The notes under the pieces: model-generated | What the model was told of the DNA's origin: nothing | The model's database searches: none | What the model saw: the letters and a program-made list of their open reading frames with translations, nothing else | Made by a program: the position numbers and the translations under genes | DNA from: G965197555 sp965197555 | Lineage (GTDB): Bacteria; Chloroflexota; Dehalococcoidia; Lucifugimonadales; UBA3495 | Reading direction: 5' to 3' | Length of the DNA stretch: 64,000 nucleotides | NCBI GenBank assembly: GCA_965197555.1 | Contig: OZ240213.1 | Coordinates: forward strand, 248,001-312,000 | In this document: positions 41,690 through 50,277 of the stretch, piece after piece | How the letters are laid out: the number at the start of each line of letters is the position of its first letter | How positions within the stretch are numbered: position 1 is the stretch's first letter

Positions 41690-42406
41690 ATGGGGACGAC
41701 TATCTCGGCCACAGAATTGGGCTCCTATGCCTCGTGGCGGTTCTGCTCGCTTTGCGCCTGGGTTAGGATGCACGTTAAAACCCTTCCCTTCCAGGGCTTC
41801 CCTGGGATTTTTAGCAGCATCGATCGCTATAACAAGCGGATCGTGCTCAATCATTTCGAGCGCGAACAGCGGCTCCCTGACTGGCTGAAGGGTCTGGGCA
41901 ACGTCACCCAATGGATCAAGCCCCCTCACTGGAGTCAGTTCAAGGTGCTTGACGAAGAGACCGGGATTACCATCCGTGGGGAGGCGGACTGCATCTTCCA
42001 ATTGGCCGATGGCTCTTACACCATCGTGGACTACAAAACCTCCAGGTATACTCCGGGCCAGCGGTCTATGCGCAGGTCTTACGAAGCCCAACTTAACACC
42101 TACGCTTACATAGGTGAGCGGCTGGGACTATCTCCGGTCAAGCGCTTGGCCCTGATCTACATGGAGCCCCAAACCCACGACGACAAAGCGAATACCCCGG
42201 AAATGGTAGACTCCCGAGGCTTTTCGATGGAGTTTGAGGCCACCATCGTTAACGTAAGGTTGAGGCCTGAAACCTTGATACCGCCCCTTCTACGCAGGGC
42301 TAAGGCTCTCAGCGAGATGCCGACGCCTCCCCAAGGCCTTAGTGATTGCAGGGACTGCAGCGCCCTGGGTTCACTGATGGAGGCCCTTTCTCCTCCCCAA
42401 GCTTAA
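41690..42406 (+). CDS. PD-(D/E)XK nuclease-family protein with four flanking cysteines
   Basis: 238 residues from ATG 41690, with GGGAGGTG upstream. The nuclease core reads 'IRGEADCIFQLADGSYTIVDYKTS', with Asp100, Asp114 and Lys116 forming the motif and Gln134 in 'EAQLNTYAYIGE' matching RecB/Cas4-type enzymes. Two C-x2-C pairs flank the core, Cys19/Cys22 and Cys220/Cys223, an arrangement like that of Fe-S nucleases such as Cas4, AddB and Dna2, though the 2+2 spacing differs from Cas4. No cas genes or helicase are near. It begins 40 bp after the MFS gene. Confidence 0.85.
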   Translation: MGTTISATELGSYASWRFCSLCAWVRMHVKTLPFQGFPGIFSSIDRYNKRIVLNHFEREQRLPDWLKGLGNVTQWIKPPHWSQFKVLDEETGITIRGEADCIFQLADGSYTIVDYKTSRYTPGQRSMRRSYEAQLNTYAYIGERLGLSPVKRLALIYMEPQTHDDKANTPEMVDSRGFSMEFEATIVNVRLRPETLIPPLLRRAKALSEMPTPPQGLSDCRDCSALGSLMEALSPPQA

Positions 42407-42463
42407 GGGGAGCGCCGGTTGCGAGTCAGACAAGCATTTGTATCGATCAGGAGAATATATGAG

Positions 42464-42820
42464 ATGGGGACTTTCACCGTTCCCCTTCAAGTGGGTGACT
42501 TGTCGGGGCAGCAATTCACCGAAGTGCAGGCCCTAGTGGACACCGGTGCCACCTATACGTCAGTGTCGGCGAGCGTCCTGAACCAAATGGGCATCGTGAT
42601 TAGGGAATTTCGTTCCTTTGAATTGGCGGACGACAGGGTAATCGATTATCCCGTGGGCTACGCCAGCATACGATTGGAGGAGCGGGAGATAATCGCGCTG
42701 GTAGTGTTCGCTCCCGAAGGAACAGCACCACTATTGGGTGCTACCACCCTGGAGACGGCCGGGCTTGCCGTAGACCCCGTGCACCAACGGCTGGTCCCAG
42801 TTCCTGCTTTACTGAAGTAG
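42464..42820 (+). CDS. retropepsin-like aspartyl protease
   Basis: 118 residues from ATG 42464, with AGGAGAAT upstream; an in-frame start at 42419 lacks a site. The catalytic motif is 'LVDTGATYTSV' (Asp26-Thr27-Gly28), followed by 'FELADDRVIDYPVGYASIRL' strands and the 'APLLGATTLETAGLAVDP' C-terminal element. A single lobe of this size should act as a dimer. No membrane segment or signal peptide. Bacterial relatives are mostly uncharacterised. It follows the nuclease gene by 57 bp. Confidence 0.88.
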   Translation: MGTFTVPLQVGDLSGQQFTEVQALVDTGATYTSVSASVLNQMGIVIREFRSFELADDRVIDYPVGYASIRLEEREIIALVVFAPEGTAPLLGATTLETAGLAVDPVHQRLVPVPALLK

Positions 42821-42876
42821 TTTCCGCCTAAAGACTAACCGGGCCAAGATAGCTCCAGGAAAATCTGCAAGCTAGC

Positions 42877-44448
42877 CTAGGTGGAGGCACGGCCCCGTCG
42901 CACAGCCCGGCCCGGCAATGCGCCGGTGTTCTCTCCTTGATCAATCACTACCTGCCCATTCACAATCACGTAATCGATACCCACAGGGTAGTGCTTCGGG
43001 TCTCCATGCACAGCGTGGGTCTTCACTGTTTCGGGGTTGAACACAACGATGTCCGCTTTGAAGCCATCCCTCAGCAGCCCGCGATCCGGTAGGCCCAAAC
43101 GTTGGGCTGGGAAGGACGTCATTTTGCGAATGGCTTCGGGCAGCCGCAAATGCTTTTCAGCTCGAACGAATTCCGCCAAGACGATGGGGAAACAGCCGTA
43201 AGTCCTGGGGTTGGGGTACTCGCCAAACAAGATGGCGTCGCTGGCGATCATACCGTAGGGATGAGAGACAAAAGCTGGCAACGTTTGAGGATTGGTGCCC
43301 AGCCCCACGGTGGAGATGTTCAAGTTTTCCTCCACCAGCAGATCGAACAGGGCATCGGCCGGGTCCTGCCCTCGCATTTCACCGATATCCGTGACCATCC
43401 TGCCGTCATACTTCCGATTTTGGGGCTGGTTGAAATTAGTCAGCCAGTTGTCTTCCAGCCGGTCCCGGGACAACTCTCGCTTCATTCGGGCCCGGTCATC
43501 AGGGTCCTGTAGCGCGGCCATCAGTCGCTCCGGGCCTCCGTCTTTGGCCCAATGAGGAAATCCGATGGTAATGGTAGTGCCCGAGTATGGGTAGGTATAA
43601 CAGTCGAAGGTCACGTCCATTCCTTCGTCCCGGGCGTTTTCCACCAGCCCAAGGTAGTCCAAATGGCTGCCAACCCCTTGAGCGCTCTGCCGGTAGTGGG
43701 TCAAGTGTACCGGGCTACTACCTCGCCGGCCGACCTCCAACGCTTCTTCCCAGGGAGCCAATAAGCCCACGGACCTGAGGCTGGCCCGGGTATGGGTATG
43801 GTAGAAGCCTCCCATGGAGGCTGAAACCTCGGCTAGGGCCGCCAGCTCGTCGGTATCGGCGTAGGAGCCGGGCGGATAGTCCAGCCCTGTTGACAGCCCC
43901 CAAGCCCCCTCCTCCATTGCCTCTCTGACCACAGATTTCATATCTTCCTGCTCCGAGCCGGTGGCAGGCCGATCGTTCCAGCCCACCGACCAAATGCGCA
44001 CTGGGGAGTTGCCCAGGATATAGGCTATGTTCACTGCGACGGTGTTGTCATACTTGCCAAGCAAGTCCGCCACGGATAACCAGTCCGCTGGCATGGGTGG
44101 GTAGCCGTTCAACCCCGAGTCCAGCCAGATGTACCGGTGCAACTCCTCCTGGCTCTTGAATGGAGCGTGAGAAATCCCATCGATGCCGACAAGCTCGGTG
44201 GTGACACCTTGCCTCACCTTGGGGTCGTGATGGGGCTCTCCCAAGATCGTCAACCCCGCGTGGGAATGAATGTCGACAAAGCCGGGGCACACAACATGTC
44301 CGGTGGCGTCGATGACGCGGCTGGCTTCAAGCTCCGATGGGTCACCCCGGTAGATGGCAACTCGTTCGTCTTCCACCAACACCGCAGCGTAGAATCCTGG
44401 ACTCCCGCTGCCGTCTATGACCAGTCCATTCTTAATTAGTAAATCCAC
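42877..44448 (-). CDS. N-acyl-D-amino-acid deacylase-type amidohydrolase
   Basis: 523 residues. N-terminal 'LLIKNGLVIDGSGSPGFYAAVLVEDERVA' (in parts) and C-terminal 'FKADIVVFNPETV' form the small beta-sandwich; the barrel begins with 'PGFVDIHSHAGLTIL' (metal H-x-H), continues through 'FYHTHTRAS' and 'PVHLTHYRQS' and ends with 'MIASDAILFGEY' holding the catalytic Asp. This is the D-aminoacylase/dihydroorotase-like layout. The preferred substrate (N-acyl-D-amino acids or another amide) is unknown. The neighbouring RidA and PPOX genes lie on the same strand upstream. Confidence 0.9.
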   Translation of the reverse strand: MDLLIKNGLVIDGSGSPGFYAAVLVEDERVAIYRGDPSELEASRVIDATGHVVCPGFVDIHSHAGLTILGEPHHDPKVRQGVTTELVGIDGISHAPFKSQEELHRYIWLDSGLNGYPPMPADWLSVADLLGKYDNTVAVNIAYILGNSPVRIWSVGWNDRPATGSEQEDMKSVVREAMEEGAWGLSTGLDYPPGSYADTDELAALAEVSASMGGFYHTHTRASLRSVGLLAPWEEALEVGRRGSSPVHLTHYRQSAQGVGSHLDYLGLVENARDEGMDVTFDCYTYPYSGTTITIGFPHWAKDGGPERLMAALQDPDDRARMKRELSRDRLEDNWLTNFNQPQNRKYDGRMVTDIGEMRGQDPADALFDLLVEENLNISTVGLGTNPQTLPAFVSHPYGMIASDAILFGEYPNPRTYGCFPIVLAEFVRAEKHLRLPEAIRKMTSFPAQRLGLPDRGLLRDGFKADIVVFNPETVKTHAVHGDPKHYPVGIDYVIVNGQVVIDQGENTGALPGRAVRRGRAST

Positions 44449-44550
44449 TATGGCATCTCTTCCTTGTTGGCTAGGCTTCTGGGTCCACCCATTTACACTA
44501 GTGGGATTCGGTGTCCTGCTTTCCGAGCCCCTAACCCGAGGGGCGCGGGT

Positions 44551-44937
44551 TCAGGGAACCGTCGCTATCACCTCCACCTCGATGCGAAAATCAGGGTCCG
44601 CCAAGCCGACGCAGAGGATTAAAGTACTAACGGGGGAGGACTCGTCGGGGATATACTTGGCCCTGGTGGCCCGGTAGGCAGGAATGTCCTCCCGGTGGGT
44701 CAGAAAGACGTTGAGCTTCATCAAGTAGCTCAGGTCGGTTCCCACCGACGCCAAAGCCCCCTGAAGGTTACGAAATACCTGGTCGGCCTGGGCCGCAGCG
44801 TCGCCAACTCCCACGGTGTTCCCAGCTTTATCGCGGGCGACCTGCCCGGCCACGTATACAGTATTCCCATCTTTCACCACATGGTGGTAGCCGGCCGGCG
44901 TGCTGATGGATTCCGGGTTGATGCGCTCCACAGCCAT
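44551..44937 (-). CDS. RidA-family protein
   Basis: 128 residues with 'NTVYVAGQVARDKAGNTVGVGDAAAQADQVFRNLQGALAS' (in parts), 'LMKLNVFLTHREDIPAYRATRAKYI' and 'SPVSTLILCVGLADPDFRIEVEVIA'. The RidA catalytic Arg normally found near 105 in 'a-R-s-t-v-g-V' is here replaced by 'SSPVSTLILCVG', so imine deaminase activity is doubtful. It probably forms a trimer. It lies between the D-aminoacylase-like and PPOX genes. Confidence 0.9.
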   Translation of the reverse strand: MAVERINPESISTPAGYHHVVKDGNTVYVAGQVARDKAGNTVGVGDAAAQADQVFRNLQGALASVGTDLSYLMKLNVFLTHREDIPAYRATRAKYIPDESSPVSTLILCVGLADPDFRIEVEVIATVP

Positions 44938-44966
44938 AATGCTTCTCCTACGTATGGCAAATTTGC

Positions 44967-45569
44967 TTAAAGATTGCGAGCGGGGTCATTCGCCGGTAGC
45001 AGGTCCTTGACCTCGGGGTTCATCTTCCATTCGGCGATGGGCGTCTCATGACCATCCCGAGGAACAAACCGGGACCGCTCCACCAGCTTGTACTTGTGTA
45101 TATACCGAGGGCAGTTTCTAAACACTTCGTTGACCTGGACCCTGACGATAAATTGGGCCCCTGGGTATTCCTCGAGCAGGGCGTCATCCTCAAGGATTTC
45201 TGCCACCCCCTGCACCCTCAGCCTACGTTGGCCTTCGAAGTCTACAAATAGCATTCCCAGGTTGGGATTTTGGCGCAAATTCCCCATGGAAAGGTACTGG
45301 CCATTGCCATCATAATTGGGGAAGGCCAACCAGTGGTCAGCCAATACCTTCACGAAACCAGGATCGCCCCCTTTATAAGAACATGTGGGGAACCCGCGAT
45401 GGTCGCATGATGCCAGGAAGAACATATCCACGCCCTCGATGAACTCCTTTTCTTCCTCACCGATGGCATCAGTGATCCGGTTGGCCGAACGCTCTGCCAG
45501 ACGCCCGGTATCGAACCGGTCATGGAAGTAGCGATTGCCGTCGTGATAATCATGGGGTTTGTTAGCCAT
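44967..45569 (-). CDS. pyridoxamine-5'-phosphate-oxidase-family flavin protein
   Basis: 200 residues from ATG 45569, five nt after GAGGAG. The split-barrel reads 'FFLASCDHRGFPTCSYKGGDPGFVKVL', 'WLAFPNYDGNGQYLSMGNLRQNPNLGMLF' and 'RRLRVQGVAEIL' (all in parts), with a C-terminal 'CPRYIHKYKLVERSRFVP' seen in the PPOX-related FMN-binding group. The bound cofactor may be FMN or F420. It precedes the RidA gene by 29 bp, suggesting one transcript. Confidence 0.87.
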   Translation of the reverse strand: MANKPHDYHDGNRYFHDRFDTGRLAERSANRITDAIGEEEKEFIEGVDMFFLASCDHRGFPTCSYKGGDPGFVKVLADHWLAFPNYDGNGQYLSMGNLRQNPNLGMLFVDFEGQRRLRVQGVAEILEDDALLEEYPGAQFIVRVQVNEVFRNCPRYIHKYKLVERSRFVPRDGHETPIAEWKMNPEVKDLLPANDPARNL

Positions 45570-45734
45570 GTTGCTCCTCACTCTGTCGCCAAGTTGGGCT
45601 GATTATATCCGATATGACTGCAACGAGAGGGGTGCCCGGCTGTTGCCCAAGAATATAGCCCACACAGGCACCGTCGTAGTGGCGGGGCTGCACGCCGGGG
45701 CAGGCAGCCCTCTCGTTTCCCAACAGTAGTAGTG

Positions 45735-46181
45735 TCACCACAAACAGCCAACGGCATTGTCCCTGGCGTTCTGCTCCACCTCCACCAAGTGGTCCCGATG
45801 TTGACCGTCCCGGCGCCAAGCCTCGGCTAAGCCCTCCCTGATCAGTATCTCTTCAATACTCCACCCCGACCGCGTGTAAGCATAGAACAGCAGCCGCCCT
45901 CCTGAGTCCTGAAGCCTCGGGCCAGGTTCGACTCTGACCGACCCCCGTGCCAACGTCCGCAACCGGTCAGTGGCTTCCCGAGAACATTGCTGGCCCAGCT
46001 CTGGACTATTTACCCCGAAGAGCCTGACCCGGCCGGACAGGCTATCGAAGGTGTCACCGTCGATAACCCTTGTAACGGAGATATGAGCGCAATCCGGACA
46101 TTGGAGGACTGTAGCGTCCACCTTGGTGGAACAAGCAACAAACGCCCATAGTCCTAGTATCAATAACAAACGGTTATTCAT
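45735..46181 (-). CDS. thermonuclease-family (SNase-like) lipoprotein
   Basis: 148 residues from ATG 46181, giving a lipoprotein signal 'NNRLLLILGLWAFVAC' with Cys17 as the lipidation site. The SNase domain has 'VTRVIDGDTF' (Asp41), 'VRLFGVNSPE' (catalytic Arg53 and Glu61), the second arginine region 'GGRLLFYAY' and 'EEILIREGLAEAW'. It would degrade DNA or RNA outside the membrane with calcium. Start 46226 is in frame but would hide the signal. It faces the cyclase gene divergently. Confidence 0.88.
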   Translation of the reverse strand: MNNRLLLILGLWAFVACSTKVDATVLQCPDCAHISVTRVIDGDTFDSLSGRVRLFGVNSPELGQQCSREATDRLRTLARGSVRVEPGPRLQDSGGRLLFYAYTRSGWSIEEILIREGLAEAWRRDGQHRDHLVEVEQNARDNAVGCLW

Positions 46182-46390
46182 GGTCTTGCGGTCATTCTCA
46201 GTAGCCCCGGGAACATGCTTGGTCAATCAACCTGACCCTTCTTGGAGGGACTCTTGCTTGCTAACCGGTGTACCTTTGCCCGCGTGAAATGCTACCCTAG
46301 AGCACGGCCACAGAAATGCGCTAACAGCGCCACTCAAGGCCCACTCGACGGGCGCATCTTCATAGGGCAATCAACTCGGTGGAGGCAGAG

Positions 46391-47320
46391 ATGGTCACTA
46401 ATCAACTCCCGACGGAGGAAGAAGTAATCGGCTACATGACTTCGCTCAGCAATTGGGGCAGGTGGGGGGCTGATGACGAGCTGGGGACCTTGAATTTGAT
46501 AACGCCCGAAAAGCGGGCTCAGGCGGGCGCATTGGTGCGGGAGGGCATTAGTGTCACCTGCTCCAGGCTGATAGTACCCGAGATAGCGCCCGACGTGACC
46601 TCCATACCCCCATTGCACTACATGATCAACACCGGGGAGGGGGCGCCTGCCAGCGGTCCCGGGGGTTCTTCGGACTTTATAGGACTGTCCTTCCACGGTC
46701 TCACAATAACCCACTTGGACAGCCTGTGCCACCAATTCTGGGACGGTAAGATGTACAACGGAAAACCTGCCTCTGCGGTCACCGTGCAACAGAAGGCCAC
46801 CGTCGGCAGTGTTGACCTGGCTCAAAACGGGATAGTCACCCGGGGTGTGTTACTCGACATCACCCAGGTCCGTGGCAAGGACTGGTTAGAGGCCGGGGAG
46901 CCTGTGTTTACTGAAGACCTGGAAGCCGCCGAGGAAGCTCAGGGAGTGCATGTGGAGGAAGGTGACGCGTTGCTACTCCGCCTGGGATGGTACAAACGCA
47001 GGCAGCAACTGGGACCGCCGGCGCAAGGACGCCCGGGCCTGCACGCCTCCACCCTCCCCTGGCTGCACCGGAGAGGCATCTCGATCGCTGTCGCCGACGC
47101 CTCCCAGGACATGGACCCCAGCGGCTATCCCAATCTGGGGCTCCCTATCCATCGTGTAGGAATGGTGGCGATGGGATTGTGGCTTATCGACGCCGCCAAT
47201 TTCGAGGAACTGACCCAGGTGTGTCAAAGATTAAACCGCTGGGAGTTCATGTTCACGGTCGCTCCGCTCCGTTTTTACAACGCCACCGGATCGCCGGTGA
47301 ACCCTCTGGCAATCTTGTAG
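46391..47320 (+). CDS. cyclase-family protein (kynurenine-formamidase-like)
   Basis: 309 residues from ATG 46391, four nt after GGAGGCAGAG; GTG 46379 lies inside that site. The family metal motif H-x-[GT]-T-H-x-D-x3-H appears as 'HGLTITHLDSLCH' near residue 100. Further landmarks are 'VTRGVLLDITQVRG', 'VEEGDALLLRLGWY' and 'HRVGMVAMGLWLID'. Members hydrolyse N-formylkynurenine or cyclic imides and amides. It is followed by an alpha/beta-hydrolase after 52 bp. Confidence 0.9.
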   Translation: MVTNQLPTEEEVIGYMTSLSNWGRWGADDELGTLNLITPEKRAQAGALVREGISVTCSRLIVPEIAPDVTSIPPLHYMINTGEGAPASGPGGSSDFIGLSFHGLTITHLDSLCHQFWDGKMYNGKPASAVTVQQKATVGSVDLAQNGIVTRGVLLDITQVRGKDWLEAGEPVFTEDLEAAEEAQGVHVEEGDALLLRLGWYKRRQQLGPPAQGRPGLHASTLPWLHRRGISIAVADASQDMDPSGYPNLGLPIHRVGMVAMGLWLIDAANFEELTQVCQRLNRWEFMFTVAPLRFYNATGSPVNPLAIL

Positions 47321-47372
47321 CCGCAGCGTCGCGCTTCATACCTCCTAGTGTCCATGATGGGGAGCAAGCTCC

Positions 47373-48038
47373 ATGGTTGAAGAGCGTCTCGAGTTCTTCG
47401 TTGGCGATAAACAACTCTCTGCAATCTTTACTTGGCCGGATGGTCCGTCGGGAGACCTGCTGTTGATCTACGCCCCCGGCGCAGGGTCCAACATCAACGA
47501 CCCCTTCGGCAAATACCTGGCTGGACGCTTGGCGACCTCAGGATACAGCACCGTCAGGTTCCAGTTTCCCTACATGGAGGCAGGGAAACGCCGGCCGGAC
47601 TCACCCAAGCTGCTCGAAGAGACCTGGCGAGAGATAATAGGGTTGACCCGTCCGGCAGGAGGCAAGTTGGTGGTGGGCGGGAGGTCCATGGGAGGGAGGA
47701 TCGCGTCCCACATAGTCGCTCAAGGCATTCCGGTAGATGGGTTGGCGCTCTTTGCTTATCCCCTCCAACCGCCCAGCAATCCGTCAAATACGAGGGACGA
47801 ACACCTTCCAGACATAACGATTCCCACTTTATTCTGCTCCGGCACTCGCGACACTTTCGGGACCCCCGATCAGTTGCGAGCCGCAGCCTCCAAAGTAGCC
47901 AAGGCACGGGTCCATCTGCTAGAGGGAGCAGACCACGGGTTCACGACCCTGAAATCGACCGGACGCACCAAAGAGGAAGTTTGGCAAGAAGCTACGGATA
48001 GTTTGTTAAGCTGGCTCCACGAGGCGGTGGATGCCTAG
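47373..48038 (+). CDS. alpha/beta-hydrolase of the KANL3/Tex30 type
   Basis: 221 residues with 'LLLIYAPGAGSNINDPF' forming the oxyanion region, nucleophile Ser105 in 'VVGGRSMGGRIAS', an acid near 'FCSGTRDTFGTP' and catalytic His in 'EGADHGFTTL'. The short size and the G-R-S-M-G-G elbow match the KANL3/Tex30-like group. GGGGAG lies upstream of the ATG. Probably hydrolyses a small ester or lactone. Unit with the cyclase upstream and the M24 homologue downstream (36 bp). Confidence 0.88.
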   Translation: MVEERLEFFVGDKQLSAIFTWPDGPSGDLLLIYAPGAGSNINDPFGKYLAGRLATSGYSTVRFQFPYMEAGKRRPDSPKLLEETWREIIGLTRPAGGKLVVGGRSMGGRIASHIVAQGIPVDGLALFAYPLQPPSNPSNTRDEHLPDITIPTLFCSGTRDTFGTPDQLRAAASKVAKARVHLLEGADHGFTTLKSTGRTKEEVWQEATDSLLSWLHEAVDA

Positions 48039-48074
48039 TACATCATCAGAGCATCAGGTGCGCAGAGGGACCCA

Positions 48075-49208
48075 ATGCCAGATAAATCACGGGATATCCT
48101 TGTCAATATTGACAGACTAAACAATTATTTAGACCAGCATGGCTGCGCCGCTGTCGTTGTCCGTTCCGGGAAGAATTTTACTTACCTAGCCGGATTCGCT
48201 TTTCCTGGCACCCTTGGGCGGCACCTCGACTTCCCGGACTCTCCCCGGGAAGTGCTTCTGGTCTGGCCCAGGCAGGGTGAGCCTACCATGGTCTTGAACC
48301 ATTTCGCAGCGCCTCTGGCACGCCGAGACTCATGGCTTGATCACATCGAAGTCTACGACGACTACGCCGAGTCTCCCTATACCCGCGTGGCGGACGTCCT
48401 CAAGAAGATGGGTCTTGATCAAGAAACTGTCGGGTTCGAGAAGAGCTACTTGAGCGCCGCTCGTTGGGAGGAAGTCGGCCGGGTGCTACCAAGGATCAAG
48501 CTGTTCGATTGCACCGAGATGATGGACCAAGTCCGTTGGATCAAAACTCCCGGAGAGATCGAACTTCTGGCACAGGGCGCCGATATCCTAGATGAAGCGT
48601 ACCTTGAAGTCTTTACCAACGTCCGGCCAGGGGACACCGAGCGGGAAGTCCATAGCCGCATTGTTCAAAGCTGCATTAGCAAAGGCGCCCAATGGGCGCA
48701 CGGAATATTGAATTCCAGCAGAAACACTATCGCCTACGGAGGTGAGGGTGACGTTGAGTTCCTCAAGGGCGACATCATCCGCAACGACTACGTTTCCTAC
48801 TATCACGGCTACCCGGGGCACCAGTCCCGTACCGTGGTAGTTGGCGAGCCCTCGTCGGAGCAGCGCCGCACCTACACTCTGATGAGAGATATCTACCGGA
48901 TGACCATCGACCAGTGTCGGGCAGGAGTAGCCGCTAAGTCGGTTTACCAATTCGCCGCCGACAAATATTACCAGCATGGCTACCAGGACAGGATTGCGTT
49001 GGTTGGCCACGGAGTCGGTGCGTGGTGGCACCAGCAAGAACCTTACATCGTAGCCACCAGCGAACGAGAGTTGGAGGAGGGTATGGTGCTGGCGCTGGAG
49101 CCCCACGTTGGTTACTGGCACTTGCAGGATATGGTCCTGGTGACCAAGGAAGGCCCCAGGCTGTTGTCCACCAGATTCAACACGGATGAGATGCTGGTAG
49201 CTGGCTGA
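48075..49208 (+). CDS. M24-family (creatinase/Xaa-Pro peptidase-like) protein with degenerate metal site
   Basis: 377 residues: creatinase N-terminal domain (about 1-130, 'RLNNYLDQHGCAAVVVRSG') and pita-bread C-terminal domain. Of the five usual metal ligands, only three can be aligned: Asp in 'IRNDYVSYYHGY', His in 'LVGHGVGA' and Glu in 'ALEPHVGYW'. The second Asp position reads His ('GYPGHQSRT'), and the last Glu is Gln in 'LQDMVLVT'. Creatinase also lacks the metals and uses histidines, so a non-peptidase amidinohydrolase role is possible. Part of the plus-strand series from 46391. Confidence 0.88.
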   Translation: MPDKSRDILVNIDRLNNYLDQHGCAAVVVRSGKNFTYLAGFAFPGTLGRHLDFPDSPREVLLVWPRQGEPTMVLNHFAAPLARRDSWLDHIEVYDDYAESPYTRVADVLKKMGLDQETVGFEKSYLSAARWEEVGRVLPRIKLFDCTEMMDQVRWIKTPGEIELLAQGADILDEAYLEVFTNVRPGDTEREVHSRIVQSCISKGAQWAHGILNSSRNTIAYGGEGDVEFLKGDIIRNDYVSYYHGYPGHQSRTVVVGEPSSEQRRTYTLMRDIYRMTIDQCRAGVAAKSVYQFAADKYYQHGYQDRIALVGHGVGAWWHQQEPYIVATSERELEEGMVLALEPHVGYWHLQDMVLVTKEGPRLLSTRFNTDEMLVAG

Positions 49209-49280
49209 TAACATTGCAGGCCGATGAGGAACCTGGGGTCTAGACCAAGGAGCAACAACCGCTGATCTGGAGGTCAAGTA

Positions 49281-50273
49281 ATGCGTGCCGCCGTCATAAC
49301 CAAGCCTGGTGGTCCCGGCGTACTCCAAGTCCAGGAAATCGAAGATAGATCGCCCGGTCCTGATGACATCTTAGTGGATGTTAAGGCCAGCGCCCTTAAC
49401 AGGGCCGACCTGCTTCAGCGACAAGGCGGGTACCCTGCACCGGCCGGTGTTCGAAGTGATGTCCCCGGGCTTGAGTTCTCCGGTGTGGTTGTCGGAGTCG
49501 GCGAGCGGGTTACGGATATGGCTCCCGGGGAGCGGGTATTTGGTCTGCTGGGAGGGGGCGGCTATGCCGACCGGGTGGTGACGCCCCGGTCAATGGCAAT
49601 GTCGATCCCAACCAATCTGGATTTTGTTGAAGCTGCATCAATACCCGAGGCCTACTTCACCGCCTACGACGCTCTTTTCAGCCACTGCGACTTGCAAATG
49701 GGGGAATCGGTGCTGATCCACGCGGTGGGAAGTGGGGTGGGCACTGCCGCAGTACAGCTAGCCCATCACGCAGGAGCCTACGTGCTGGGCACCGCAGGCT
49801 CGACGGAAAAATTGGCCAAGGCGGCGGACCTGGGCCTGGACGTGCCCATCAACTACCATGAGCAGGATTTCGCCGAGGTAGTAAGGGAGCATCTGGGCCG
49901 CGCTGGAGTCAACGTAGTCCTAGACATGGTGGGAGCCCCCTATTGGGAGCGGAACCTAGCCTCGCTGTCATTGTGGGGGCGCATGGTCCTGGTTGGTATG
50001 ATGGGTGGAGACCGGGTAGAGACCAGTCTGGGCGCGCTAATGCCCAAACGTCTGCGTGTACACGGTACCACTCTGCGGCATAGGCCATTGGAGGAGAAAA
50101 TCGCTCTGACCAACAAGTTCAAGGGTCATGTGCTCCCCTTAATAGCCGATGGGCGCATGAAACCCGTGGTAGACCGGGTCTTTCCCCTGGAAAAGGTGTC
50201 CGAAGCCCACGAATATATGGAATCCAACGCCAACTTCGGGAAAGTAGTGCTCAGCATGGAAGGAGAAAGCTGA
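49281..50273 (+). CDS. NAD(P)H-quinone oxidoreductase (zeta-crystallin/PIG3 type)
   Basis: 330 residues of the zinc-free medium-chain reductase family. 'ILVDVKASALNRADLLQRQGGYP' (in parts) is the PIG3-type N-terminal signature, 'GLEFSGVVVGVG' the family glycine motif, 'LIHAVGSGVGTAAVQLAHHAG' the NADPH loop, and 'LPLIADGRMKPVVDRVFPLEKVSEAH' the C-terminal end. No zinc-binding cysteines are present. GGAGG lies eight nt before the ATG. It reduces quinones or enones with NADPH. Convergent with the next alpha/beta-hydrolase at 4 bp. Confidence 0.93.
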   Translation: MRAAVITKPGGPGVLQVQEIEDRSPGPDDILVDVKASALNRADLLQRQGGYPAPAGVRSDVPGLEFSGVVVGVGERVTDMAPGERVFGLLGGGGYADRVVTPRSMAMSIPTNLDFVEAASIPEAYFTAYDALFSHCDLQMGESVLIHAVGSGVGTAAVQLAHHAGAYVLGTAGSTEKLAKAADLGLDVPINYHEQDFAEVVREHLGRAGVNVVLDMVGAPYWERNLASLSLWGRMVLVGMMGGDRVETSLGALMPKRLRVHGTTLRHRPLEEKIALTNKFKGHVLPLIADGRMKPVVDRVFPLEKVSEAHEYMESNANFGKVVLSMEGES

Positions 50274-50277
50274 GACC

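Noticed and set aside
41690..42406. Reading the nuclease as Cas4 of a CRISPR system
   Set aside because: No repeat array or other cas gene exists in the window and the cysteine spacing differs from Cas4.
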